Source: Sphingomonas xinjiangensis
Lineage (GTDB): Bacteria; Pseudomonadota; Alphaproteobacteria; Sphingomonadales; Sphingomonadaceae
Direction: 5' to 3'
NCBI RefSeq assembly: GCF_014199255.1
Contig: NZ_JACIJF010000002.1
Coordinates: forward strand, 431,967-495,966
Length of the DNA: 64,000 nt
The position numbers were made by a program, and so were the translations under genes. The notes beneath the pieces were generated by a model, which did not search any database, had not been told where the DNA came from, and saw only the letters and a program-made list of their open reading frames with translations. Shown piece after piece: positions 36,227-45,131 of the stretch; the stretch's first letter is position 1; the number at the start of each line of letters is the position of its first letter.

Positions 36227-38814
36227 AGCGCGCGCTGCTCGCCCTTCCGCTGCTGTTCGCCGGCCTTCCCGCCTGGGCCGATCCGCGCGAGACGCTGTCG
36301 CTCGACGGCGCTTGGGAAGTCCGCATCGACCCAGCCGATACGCCCGCTGCCAAGGCCCATCCCGGCGAGGCGAGCTGGTTCGCGGCGCGTGTTCCGGGAA
36401 GCGTCCAGCAGGACCTGATCGCGCTCGGCCGCGTCCCCGATCCGTTCAAGGGCATCAACCAGGCGCCGATCCAATGGGCCGGCCTGACCAACTGGCAATT
36501 CCGCAAGGTGATCGACGTCACCCCGGCGATGCTCAAGCGCGATCACCTTGAACTTGTGTTCGACGGGCTCGACACCTTCGCCAAGGTGTCGCTTAACGGT
36601 AAGCTGCTGCTTACCGCGGACAACGCGCATCGCCGCTGGCGGGTAGACGCCAAGTCTGCCCTCCACGCCGGCCGCAACGAATTGGTGGTTTCGTTCGCCT
36701 CGCCCATTCGCACGCTCCAGCCTCGCGTGCTCGCCGAAGCCAACCCGCTGCCAGGCGAATATGAATCCGAATTCGGCGACGAGCCCAAGGGCAAGCAGAC
36801 CTCGCCTTACATCCGTAAGCCCAAATATCATTGGAGCTGGGACTGGGGTCCGCGCCTGATCAACATCGGCCTGTGGCGCCCGGTGCGGCTGGAAGCTTGG
36901 GACGCAGCCCGCATCGACGGCCTGCGTGTCGAGCAGGAAGCGATCAACGCCGCCGAAGCCCGCCTGGTGGCGCGCTACCGCATCGTTGCCGACCGCGCCG
37001 GCAAGTTCACGCTCAACACCATGCTCACCGCGCCCGGCGGCAAGAAGCAGAGCGTCAAGCGCAGCTTCACCGTTGCAGCGGGCATCAACGAACTCAGCCT
37101 CCCCCTCACCGTCGCGAAGCCGCGACGCTGGTGGCCGGTCGGGTATGGCGACCAGCCCCTCTACAGCGTCGCCGGTTCGCTGGTCGATGGCGGCGAGACC
37201 AGTGACCGCATTACCCAGACGCTGGGCCTGCGCACGGTGGATCTGATCCGCAAAGACGGCAGCTTCGGCTTCAAGGTCAACGGCGTACCCATCTTCGCCA
37301 AGGGTGCGAACCTGATCCCCTTCGACAATTTCCCGTCGCGCGTGCCGCGCGCGCAGATGGAGCACATCCTCCAGAGCGCGCGCGACGTGCACATGAACAT
37401 GATCCGCGTCTGGGGCGGCGGATATTATCTCGACGACGCGTTCTACGAGATTGCCGACAAGATGGGCCTGATGATCTGGCAGGACTTCATGTTCGGCGGC
37501 GCGGTCACGCCACCGGACGCGGCGTTCCGCGACAATGTCCGGATCGAGGCCGAGGAACAGGTCGAACGGCTCCAGCCGCATCCCTCGGTGATCGCCTGGT
37601 CGGGCGGCAACGAGATCCTGGCCGGCTGGGAGAATTGGTCCGACCGCAAGGCGTTCAAGAAGCGCGTCGGCGCCGACGAGCAGGAGCGGATCGGCGTCGG
37701 CATGGCGGTGCTGTTCGATCGCGTGCTGCGCAACGCGGTGCTCACCCGCTCGCCTGGCACGCCCTATTGGAACAACTCGCCGGCGACCGATTACGAGGCG
37801 CCGGCGGACACTGACAAGGACGGTGACCGCCATTTCTGGGACGTGTGGTCCGGCTCCAAGCCGGTTGAGCGTTACCTCGACAGTTGTCCGCGCTTCATGT
37901 CGGAATACGGCTTCCAGGCGATGCCTGACATGTCCACGGTTCGCGGCTTTGCCGGCGATGGCCCGCTGACGCTGGAGAGTCCCGTACTCAAGGCGCATCA
38001 GAAGTTCCTCGCGGGCGAGGGCAATAGCCGTCTCAAGCTCTATCTCGACCAGCGCCTGCGCGCGCCAAAGGACTTCGCCGACACGGTGTACCTGACGCAG
38101 GTCAACCAGGCCCAGGCGATCGACATGGCCGCGCGGCATCACCGGGCCTGCCGTCCCACTACGCTGGGCTCGCTCTATTGGCAGCTCAACGACACTTGGC
38201 CGGCCATCTCCTGGGCCAGCGTTGACTATAGCGGCCAGTGGAAGCTTCTCCATTATGCGGCCCGCCGCTTCTTCGCGCCCCAGGCGATCGTCACAGAGCA
38301 TCGCGACGGTGCAACCCGGGTGGCGCTGGTGTCCGACGCGACTCAGCCGATCCAGGCGCAGTGGCGCATTCGCGCGTTCGACATGGCCGGCAAGCCGCTG
38401 GGCGAGCGCGGCGCCGAAGTGACGCTCAACCCGCTCGGCGCCCAGGAAGCTGCGAAGATCGCCGACGCCGACCTGTTCGGTGCCGCCCCCGCGAACGCCA
38501 GCTATGCCGTCGCCGAACTGATCATCGGCGGGCGCAGCATCTCTCGCACGATCGTCGAGCGCGCGCTGCCCAAGGACATGGCGTACTTCGCCCCCGGCCT
38601 TTCCGCGCGCTGGGACGGCAATCGCGTCACAATCACTGCCTCGGCGCTCGCCCGCGCGGTGATGCTCGACTTCGGCAGCATCGCCGCCCAGCCCTCTGAC
38701 GACGGCTTTGATCTGCTGCCCGGCGAAAGCGTGACGATCACCGTCGCGTCGCAGGCCGACCCGCAAGCGCTGCAACGCGCCCTCACCCTCCGCACTCTCG
38801 GACCCCAGTCATGA
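36223..38814 (+). CDS. GH2 beta-mannosidase
   Basis: An 863-residue exported beta-mannosidase with a Sec signal (ends LPAWA). Typical of the family are FDGLDTFAKVSLNG in the sandwich domain, YHWSWDWGPRL, and RVWGGGYYLDDAFYEIAD in the barrel. The acid/base is Glu464 (SGGNE) and the nucleophile Glu561 (SEYGFQ). The start is GTG at 36223, overlapping the GH20 stop (GTGA); the upstream frame is a shadow. It should cleave the core Man-beta-1,4-GlcNAc bond of N-glycans once the alpha-mannoses are gone. It overlaps the GH3 gene by 4 bases. Confidence 0.92.
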   Translation: MKRALLALPLLFAGLPAWADPRETLSLDGAWEVRIDPADTPAAKAHPGEASWFAARVPGSVQQDLIALGRVPDPFKGINQAPIQWAGLTNWQFRKVIDVTPAMLKRDHLELVFDGLDTFAKVSLNGKLLLTADNAHRRWRVDAKSALHAGRNELVVSFASPIRTLQPRVLAEANPLPGEYESEFGDEPKGKQTSPYIRKPKYHWSWDWGPRLINIGLWRPVRLEAWDAARIDGLRVEQEAINAAEARLVARYRIVADRAGKFTLNTMLTAPGGKKQSVKRSFTVAAGINELSLPLTVAKPRRWWPVGYGDQPLYSVAGSLVDGGETSDRITQTLGLRTVDLIRKDGSFGFKVNGVPIFAKGANLIPFDNFPSRVPRAQMEHILQSARDVHMNMIRVWGGGYYLDDAFYEIADKMGLMIWQDFMFGGAVTPPDAAFRDNVRIEAEEQVERLQPHPSVIAWSGGNEILAGWENWSDRKAFKKRVGADEQERIGVGMAVLFDRVLRNAVLTRSPGTPYWNNSPATDYEAPADTDKDGDRHFWDVWSGSKPVERYLDSCPRFMSEYGFQAMPDMSTVRGFAGDGPLTLESPVLKAHQKFLAGEGNSRLKLYLDQRLRAPKDFADTVYLTQVNQAQAIDMAARHHRACRPTTLGSLYWQLNDTWPAISWASVDYSGQWKLLHYAARRFFAPQAIVTEHRDGATRVALVSDATQPIQAQWRIRAFDMAGKPLGERGAEVTLNPLGAQEAAKIADADLFGAAPANASYAVAELIIGGRSISRTIVERALPKDMAYFAPGLSARWDGNRVTITASALARAVMLDFGSIAAQPSDDGFDLLPGESVTITVASQADPQALQRALTLRTLGPQS

Positions 38815-41372
38815 TCCCGTTCCTGCTTCTCGCCGCCGCCGAACCCGATGCCGATGCGATTGCCAAGGCCATCGCGACGATGACGGTGGAGGAAAAGGCC
38901 GCCCAGCTGCAAAGCACCGCGCCCGCCAATCCCGAAGCCGGCCTGCCCGCCTTTGATTGGTGGAATGAGGGCCTGCACGGCCTGGCGCGCAACGGCTATG
39001 CCACCGTCTTCCCCCAGGCGATCGGCCTCGCCGCCACTTGGGACGTCGACCTGCTCGGCAAGGTGGGCGACGTCGTCGCCACTGAAGCGCGCGCGAAGTT
39101 CAACGCCAAGCCGCTGAACGCCGATCGACGGATCTATGAAGGCCTGACCATCTGGTCGCCCAACATCAACATCTTCCGCGATCCGCGCTGGGGCCGCGGC
39201 CAGGAAACCTATGGCGAGGACCCCTACCTCACCGGGCGGTTGGGCGTCGCCTTCATCAAGGGTCTGCAGGGCCCTGATCCCAAATATCCAAAGGTCATCG
39301 CTACGCCCAAGCATTTCGCGGTGCACAGCGGGCCCGAGGCCGGGCGCGACAGCTTCGATGTCGATCCCAGCCCGCAGGACCTGGAATCGACCTATCTCCC
39401 CGCTTTCCGTCTGGCGGTGACCGAGGGCAAGGCGCGCTCGCTGATGTGCGCGTACAACTCGATCCACGGGGTGCCGGTCTGCGCTCTGCCCGACCTGATG
39501 AACACCCGGCTGCGCACCGATTGGGGGTTTAACGGCTTCACCGTGTCGGACTGCGACGCGGTGGCCAACATTCACATGTTCCACCATTACCGCCTCGACG
39601 CCGCGGCAGCTTCCGCAGTCGCGATCAAGGGCGGCAACGACTTCAACTGCGGCAACACTTATGCCGCGCTGCCCGAAGCGGTGAAGCGTGGGCTGGTGAG
39701 CGAGGCGGAGATCGACACCGCGCTCACCCGCGCGCTTTCGGCACGCCAGGCGCTCGGCACCATCTTCGGCGCGACCAGCCCGTGGAACCGCATCCGCCCA
39801 AGCGAAGTCGGCACGCCCGCCCACCGCGAACTGGCGCTCGACGCCGCGCGCAAGGCGATCGTGCTGCTCAAGAACGACGCCGCCCGGCTGCCGCTCAAGC
39901 CCGGCAGCCGGATCGCGGTGATTGGCGCAAATGCCGACGACCTCAACGTGCTCGAGGGCAATTATCACGGCACTGCCAAGGCGCCGGTGACCCCGCTCGA
40001 CGGCATCCGCCGCCAGTTCGGCGCTGGGAACGTCCGGTTCGCGCAAGGCTCGGTGCTCGCCGATGGCGCGCCGGTGGTGATGCCCGAAACCGCCTTCACC
40101 GCCGACGGCAAGCCGGGGCTCAAGGCGGAATATTTCGCCAGCCCCACCGTGACCGGCACGCCCGCGCATGTCCGGCAGGACCGCCGCATCGACTTCAACT
40201 ACACCCGCGCCGCCCCGATCGAAGGGCTCGACCCTAAGGGGTTCGCGGTGCGCTGGTCCGGCGATATCGTGCCCCCGGGCGCCGGTCGCTACACGCTGGC
40301 GATCGACATTCCGGCATGCTGGAAGGATTGCACCACGCACGACAGCGTGCGGCTGTGGATCGACGGCAAGCCGCTTCACGCTGGCCTGCTTGGCAAGGCG
40401 CGGGTGGAGATCCCCTTCACCAGCGATGGCCGCCGCCACGCCTTCCGCATGGAGCTCGATCATGCCGGTGAGGACGAAGGGCTGCGCCTGCTCTGGCTGC
40501 CCCCCGCCGAGCCGTTGCTCGCCCAGGCAGTAAGCGCTGCCAAGGACGCCGACGTGGTGGTCGCAGTGCTCGGCCTGTCGCCGGACCTTGAGGGCGAGGC
40601 GCTTCAGGTCACCGTCCCCGGCTTTGCCGGCGGAGACCGCACCGACATCGCCCTGCCTTTCGCCCAGCAGCGCCTGCTCCAGGCGGTGCGCGACACCGGC
40701 AAGCCGGTGGTGCTCGTGCTGACCAACGGCAGCGCCGTGGCGGTCGACCCAGCGATGGCCGACGCGATCCTCACTGCCTGGTATCCCGGCGAGTCCGGTG
40801 GCACCGCCATCGCCGAGACGCTGGCCGGGCTCAACAATCCGTCCGGCCGCCTGCCCGTCACCTTCTACAAATCGACCTCGGACCTGCCCGCCTTCGTCGA
40901 CTATGGCATGAAGGAGCGCACCTACCGCTTCTTCACCGGCACGCCGCTCTGGGGCTTTGGCCATGGCCTGAGCTACACGAGCTTCACCTATGACGCGCTC
41001 ACCGCCAAGGCCGGTGGCACCACTACCCCGGTCGACGTCAGCGTCCGCGTCCGCAACAGCGGCGCCCGCGCGGGCGAAGAAGTCGTGCAGGCCTATGTGG
41101 TGCCGCCCGCGGTCAAGGGCAGCACCATGACCACCCCGGTGCTCCAGCGCGAGCTCGCCGGCTTCCGCCGCGTCGATCTCAAGCCCGGCAAGGCATCCAC
41201 GCTGCGCTTCACCCTCGATCCCCGCAGCATCAGCACGGTGGCACGCGACGGCACCCGCCGCGTGATGCCCGGCGCCTATCGCCTGTGGGTCGGCGGTGGC
41301 CAGCCCGGCACTGCGCCTGGCCAATGGGCCGACTTTACCCTGACCGGCGAAGCCCAGGAGCTGCCCAAGTGA
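38811..41372 (+). CDS. GH3 glycosidase with PA14 insert, probable beta-xylosidase
   Basis: An 853-residue GH3 enzyme. The short N-terminus (MIPFLLLAAAEP) may be a minimal signal peptide. The barrel domain carries KHFAVHSGPE and the nucleophile Asp247 in TVSDCD. The (alpha/beta)6 domain is interrupted at about 430-560 by a PA14 domain (LKAEYFASPTVTGTP). A fibronectin-III-like end follows (VRVRNSGARAGEEVVQAYV). Sequence style (DWWNEGLHGLARNG, TVFPQAIGLAATWD) is that of the beta-xylosidase/beta-glucosidase branch. The next two genes are GH125 and GH92, as for the Xanthomonas N-glycan xylosidase NixI, so beta-1,2-xylose of plant N-glycans is the likely target. ATG start, 4-base overlap upstream. 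Confidence 0.85.
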   Translation: MIPFLLLAAAEPDADAIAKAIATMTVEEKAAQLQSTAPANPEAGLPAFDWWNEGLHGLARNGYATVFPQAIGLAATWDVDLLGKVGDVVATEARAKFNAKPLNADRRIYEGLTIWSPNINIFRDPRWGRGQETYGEDPYLTGRLGVAFIKGLQGPDPKYPKVIATPKHFAVHSGPEAGRDSFDVDPSPQDLESTYLPAFRLAVTEGKARSLMCAYNSIHGVPVCALPDLMNTRLRTDWGFNGFTVSDCDAVANIHMFHHYRLDAAAASAVAIKGGNDFNCGNTYAALPEAVKRGLVSEAEIDTALTRALSARQALGTIFGATSPWNRIRPSEVGTPAHRELALDAARKAIVLLKNDAARLPLKPGSRIAVIGANADDLNVLEGNYHGTAKAPVTPLDGIRRQFGAGNVRFAQGSVLADGAPVVMPETAFTADGKPGLKAEYFASPTVTGTPAHVRQDRRIDFNYTRAAPIEGLDPKGFAVRWSGDIVPPGAGRYTLAIDIPACWKDCTTHDSVRLWIDGKPLHAGLLGKARVEIPFTSDGRRHAFRMELDHAGEDEGLRLLWLPPAEPLLAQAVSAAKDADVVVAVLGLSPDLEGEALQVTVPGFAGGDRTDIALPFAQQRLLQAVRDTGKPVVLVLTNGSAVAVDPAMADAILTAWYPGESGGTAIAETLAGLNNPSGRLPVTFYKSTSDLPAFVDYGMKERTYRFFTGTPLWGFGHGLSYTSFTYDALTAKAGGTTTPVDVSVRVRNSGARAGEEVVQAYVVPPAVKGSTMTTPVLQRELAGFRRVDLKPGKASTLRFTLDPRSISTVARDGTRRVMPGAYRLWVGGGQPGTAPGQWADFTLTGEAQELPK

Positions 41373-42802
41373 TTGCCAAGGAGATCAGCCGCCGTACCGT
41401 GATCGGCGCAGCGCTTGCGCTCGCAGCCACCCCCGCGCTCGGCCAGAAGAGCGGCTTCGTCAGCCACCGCCCGAAGCCGGCCGAGCGCAAGTTCGTCAGC
41501 AAGGCCGTTGAGCGTGAGATCGTCCGCGTCTCGAAGAAGATCGGCGACCCCAAACTGCGCTGGATGTTCGGCAACTGCTATCCCAACACGCTCGACACCA
41601 CCGTCGCCATGCGCACGATCGACGGCGCACCCGACGCGTTCGTGCGCACCGGCGATATCAACGCGCTATGGCTGCGCGACAGCTCGGCGCAGGTGAAGCC
41701 CTATCTGCACCTCGCCAGGCAGGATGCCGATCTGCGGCGGCTCTACCATGGCCTGATCGCCCGCCAGTCGCGATCGATCCTGCTCGATCCTTATGCCAAC
41801 GCGTATATGGAGGATCCCACCGCCAAGACGAACCTCAGCTGGTCGCTAGACGACCGCTTTCCGCTCAAGCCCGGCGTGGCCGAGCGGAAATGGGAGATCG
41901 ACTCACTCTGCTACCCGATGCGCCTGGCGCACGGCTATTGGCAGGCAACGCGCGACAGGACTCCCTTTGACGCGCGCTGGGCGGAAGCCGCGCGGCTGAG
42001 CATCGCCACCTTCCGCGAGCAGCAGCGCAAAAACGGCAAGGGTCCGTACCGCTTCCAGCGCAAGAGCAACATCCCAAGCGAATCCCTGCCGCTCGATGGC
42101 TATGGTGCGCCGTCGCGATCCGTGGGTCTGATCCATTGCGGGTTCCGCCCGTCGGACGACGCCTGCGTCCTGCCGTTCCTGATCCCGTCCAACTATTTCG
42201 CCGTGACCGCGCTACGCGAACTTGCGGTGGTGGCGAATGCCGCCCGCGGCGATGCAGCACTGGCGACCGAAGCCGTGGCGCTCGCTGACGAAGTCGCCGC
42301 GGCGCTCCGCCAATATGCGCGGATGCGGCTGCCCGACGGCAGCGAGGTCATTCCGTTCGAAGTCGACGGGTTCGGCAACGCGATCTTCATGGACGACGCC
42401 AACGTCCCCTCGCTCTCCAGCCTCGCCTATCTCGGCTGTTTCAGGGCGAGCGACCCGCTGTTTCAGCGCACCGCCGCGGCGGCGTGGAGCGAGAACAACC
42501 CATATTGGTCACGTGGCAAGGTTGTTGAAGGCATTGGCGGACCGCATGTCGGACTGGGCCAGGTCTGGCCGATGTCGCTGGTGATGCGCGCCTTCACCGT
42601 CGGCGACGACGCGACGATCCGCACCTGCCTGCGCATGATCCGCGACAGCGATGGCGGCACCGGCTTCATCCACGAAGCCGTGGACGACGATAATCCCTCC
42701 AAGTTCACCCGCGAATGGTTCGCCTGGGCAAATGGCCTGTTCGGCGAGCTCATCGTTCACCTGGCCGACACCCGGCCGCACCTATTGGCGGACACGCTTT
42801 GA
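41369..42802 (+). CDS. GH125 exo-alpha-1,6-mannosidase
   Basis: A 477-residue metal-independent alpha-mannosidase. The twin-arginine signal reads ISRRTVIGAALAL with cleavage near ALGQ. Family segments are GNCYPNTLDTTV, DINALWLRDSSAQV, DPYANAYMEDP and DDRFPLKPGVAERKWEIDSL (last written in full once). The start is GTG at 41369, which overlaps the GH3 stop; the longer frame lacks a signal. It would remove alpha-1,6-mannose from the trimannosyl core. In X. campestris the GH125 NixJ acts after the GH92 and GH3 enzymes. Confidence 0.92.
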   Translation: MIAKEISRRTVIGAALALAATPALGQKSGFVSHRPKPAERKFVSKAVEREIVRVSKKIGDPKLRWMFGNCYPNTLDTTVAMRTIDGAPDAFVRTGDINALWLRDSSAQVKPYLHLARQDADLRRLYHGLIARQSRSILLDPYANAYMEDPTAKTNLSWSLDDRFPLKPGVAERKWEIDSLCYPMRLAHGYWQATRDRTPFDARWAEAARLSIATFREQQRKNGKGPYRFQRKSNIPSESLPLDGYGAPSRSVGLIHCGFRPSDDACVLPFLIPSNYFAVTALRELAVVANAARGDAALATEAVALADEVAAALRQYARMRLPDGSEVIPFEVDGFGNAIFMDDANVPSLSSLAYLGCFRASDPLFQRTAAAAWSENNPYWSRGKVVEGIGGPHVGLGQVWPMSLVMRAFTVGDDATIRTCLRMIRDSDGGTGFIHEAVDDDNPSKFTREWFAWANGLFGELIVHLADTRPHLLADTL

Positions 42803-45117
42803 CCCCTACTCGTCGCCAACTGCTCGCCTCGAGCGCCTTCGGGCTCGCCGCCTCCGCGCTGCCGGCTTCCGCTGCACGCTCACGGAAGGCCGCCGCGCCC
42901 AACCTATTTATCGGTACCGGCGGCACCGGCCATACCTATCCCGGCGCCACCGTGCCGTTCGGCATGGTCCAGCTCAGCCCCGATACCGGGGTCGAGCGCT
43001 GGGAAACCTGTTCGGGCTATTACCGCGCCGACACCTCGATCCTCGGCTTCTCGCACACCCATTTGTCGGGCACCGGCATCGGCGACATGCTCGATGTGCT
43101 GGTAGTGCCCTCCGCCGGCCCCGTGCAGCTGCAGCCCGGCACGCTGGAGAACCCCGACGCAGGCTATCGCCAGCGCTTCTCGGCTGAGCAGGCCGAGCCC
43201 GGTTATTACCGCGTCGCGCTGGAAACCGGCGTGCAGGCCGAGCTGACCGTCACCGATCGCGCGGGCTGGCACCGCTATCGCTTTCCCAAGGGTGCCGGGC
43301 ACCTGCTGGTCGACCTGTCGCACTTGGTGCTGGAGCGCACCGGCGCGCATCCGCTGATCGACGAAGCCTCACTCGCGATCGACGCCGACGGCACGCTCAC
43401 CGGCACGCGCCGCGTGTTCCGTTGGGCCAAGGGTCGCCGCATCTTCTTCGCGATGCAGTTCTCGCGTCGGCCAAACCGTATCACCTTCCATGGCGACAAT
43501 GATCTGCCCCAGCCGGCCGGCTCTACGGGTGTCACCGGCAAGCGGCTCAAGGCTGTCCTCCATTATGACGATGCCGGGGCCGCGCCGGTGCTGGTTCGCT
43601 GCGGCATCTCGGCGGTCGACGCCGCCGGCGCCCGCGCCAATCTCCAGGCAGATGCCAAGCACTGGAACTTCGACCGCATCCGCCGAGACGCGTCCGCGCG
43701 CTGGGCCATGGCGCTCGACACCATTCAGGTAGAGGGTGGCACCGCCGACCAGCGCACGATCCTCTCCTCGGCCCTTTATCATTCCCAAGTCGCGCCGACG
43801 CTCGTTTCCGACGTGGATGGCCGCTACCCTGGGCTCGACGGAAGGGTGCACACCGCGCCTGCCGGCGGCACGGCGTTCAGCAGCTATTCGCTGTGGGACA
43901 CCTATCGCGCGCTGCACCCGCTGCTGACGCTCGTCGCACCCGACCAGACCAAGCTGCTCGTCGACGATCTTATCCGCCAGACCGCGCAATCGCCTTTCGG
44001 CCCGCTGGTCTGGCCGCTTCAGGGCAAGGAAACCGGCACAATGATCGGCTGGCACGGCGTGGTGCCGCTCGCCGAGGCGCATGCCAAGGGCATTCCCGCC
44101 GACTATTCCGCGGCCTGGCCGGCTATCGCCAAGCGAAGCTTCGACTTCGCCGCGCCGGACAAGGAAAACAGCCGAGGCCGTGATCACTATGACCGGCTCG
44201 GCTATGTTCCGGCTGATAAGGTGAATGAGAGTGTCAGCCGCACTCAGGAATATGCCTATGACGATTGGGCATCGTCGCGGCTCGCGCGGGTCGCGGGTGC
44301 ACCCGCCGACGCCGATCGCCTGCTCAAACGCTCGGGCAATTGGCGCAACGTCATCGACCCCCAGATCGGTTTCGCACGGCCTAAGTTCGCGAACGGCAGC
44401 TGGTGGAAGAACTATGACCCGATCCAGCTCGGCCACATGCCCGAACCGGATTGGCGCGACTATACCGAAGCCAATGGCTGGCAGGCGACCTTCCTCAACC
44501 AGCACGACATCTATGGCCTGATCGCGCATATGGGCGGCGATGCCAAGTTCGAGGCCAAGCTCGACGCGCTGTTCACCGCGCCCTCGACTCTGCCTGCCAA
44601 CGCCCCGCCCGATATCTCCGGCCTCGTCGGCCAATATGCGCACGGCAACGAGCCGGATCAGCACGCACCCTATCTCTACAGCTATGTCGGCGCGCCTTGG
44701 AAAACTCAGGCTATGGTCCGCCGCCTCTGCGTCGAAATGTACAAGAACGATCCCGACGGGATCATCGGCAATGACGATTGCGGGCAGATGAGCGCCTGGT
44801 TCGTGCTGTCGTCGCTGGGCTTCTATCCGGTCGATCCGGTCGAGGCTGCCTATGTCTTCGGATCGCCGCTGTTCACCCGCGCGACGCTCAAGCTGGGCAC
44901 GCGCAAGTTGGTGATCGAAGCGCCGAACAATGGGCCCGACACCCCCTATGTCGCCGCGGTGACCTGGAACGGTCGCCCGTGGACCAAAAGCTGGATTGCG
45001 CATCGCGATCTCGCTGGGGGCGGAACGCTGCGCTTCACAATGTCCCGCACACCCAATCGCGCGTTCGGCCGCGCCCTTGCCGACCGCCCGCCGTCGTTTG
45101 GCCGCACGCCCGCCTGA
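42799..45117 (+). CDS. GH92 alpha-mannosidase
   Basis: A 772-residue exo-alpha-mannosidase, calcium-dependent in characterised members. The start appears to be TTG at 42799, overlapping the GH125 stop (TTGA), because it alone gives the Tat signal TPTRRQLLASSAFGLAASA. Family signatures are GTGGTGHTYPGATVPFGMV, SHTHLSGTG, GKETGTMIGWHG and NDDCGQMSAWF with GFYPVDP. It would remove terminal alpha-1,2/1,3-mannose from N-glycans. Fourteen bases separate it from the GH29 gene. Confidence 0.92.
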   Translation: MTPTRRQLLASSAFGLAASALPASAARSRKAAAPNLFIGTGGTGHTYPGATVPFGMVQLSPDTGVERWETCSGYYRADTSILGFSHTHLSGTGIGDMLDVLVVPSAGPVQLQPGTLENPDAGYRQRFSAEQAEPGYYRVALETGVQAELTVTDRAGWHRYRFPKGAGHLLVDLSHLVLERTGAHPLIDEASLAIDADGTLTGTRRVFRWAKGRRIFFAMQFSRRPNRITFHGDNDLPQPAGSTGVTGKRLKAVLHYDDAGAAPVLVRCGISAVDAAGARANLQADAKHWNFDRIRRDASARWAMALDTIQVEGGTADQRTILSSALYHSQVAPTLVSDVDGRYPGLDGRVHTAPAGGTAFSSYSLWDTYRALHPLLTLVAPDQTKLLVDDLIRQTAQSPFGPLVWPLQGKETGTMIGWHGVVPLAEAHAKGIPADYSAAWPAIAKRSFDFAAPDKENSRGRDHYDRLGYVPADKVNESVSRTQEYAYDDWASSRLARVAGAPADADRLLKRSGNWRNVIDPQIGFARPKFANGSWWKNYDPIQLGHMPEPDWRDYTEANGWQATFLNQHDIYGLIAHMGGDAKFEAKLDALFTAPSTLPANAPPDISGLVGQYAHGNEPDQHAPYLYSYVGAPWKTQAMVRRLCVEMYKNDPDGIIGNDDCGQMSAWFVLSSLGFYPVDPVEAAYVFGSPLFTRATLKLGTRKLVIEAPNNGPDTPYVAAVTWNGRPWTKSWIAHRDLAGGGTLRFTMSRTPNRAFGRALADRPPSFGRTPA

Positions 45118-45131
45118 GACAAGAGGATCCT

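Noticed and set aside
36181..38775. An 864-codon minus-strand frame opposite the beta-mannosidase
   Set aside because: Same reason: shadow composition, no recognisable domain, and a strong gene on the other strand.
38502..41324. A 940-codon minus-strand frame opposite the GH3 gene
   Set aside because: Antisense shadow; the plus-strand GH3 has intact motifs and domain order.
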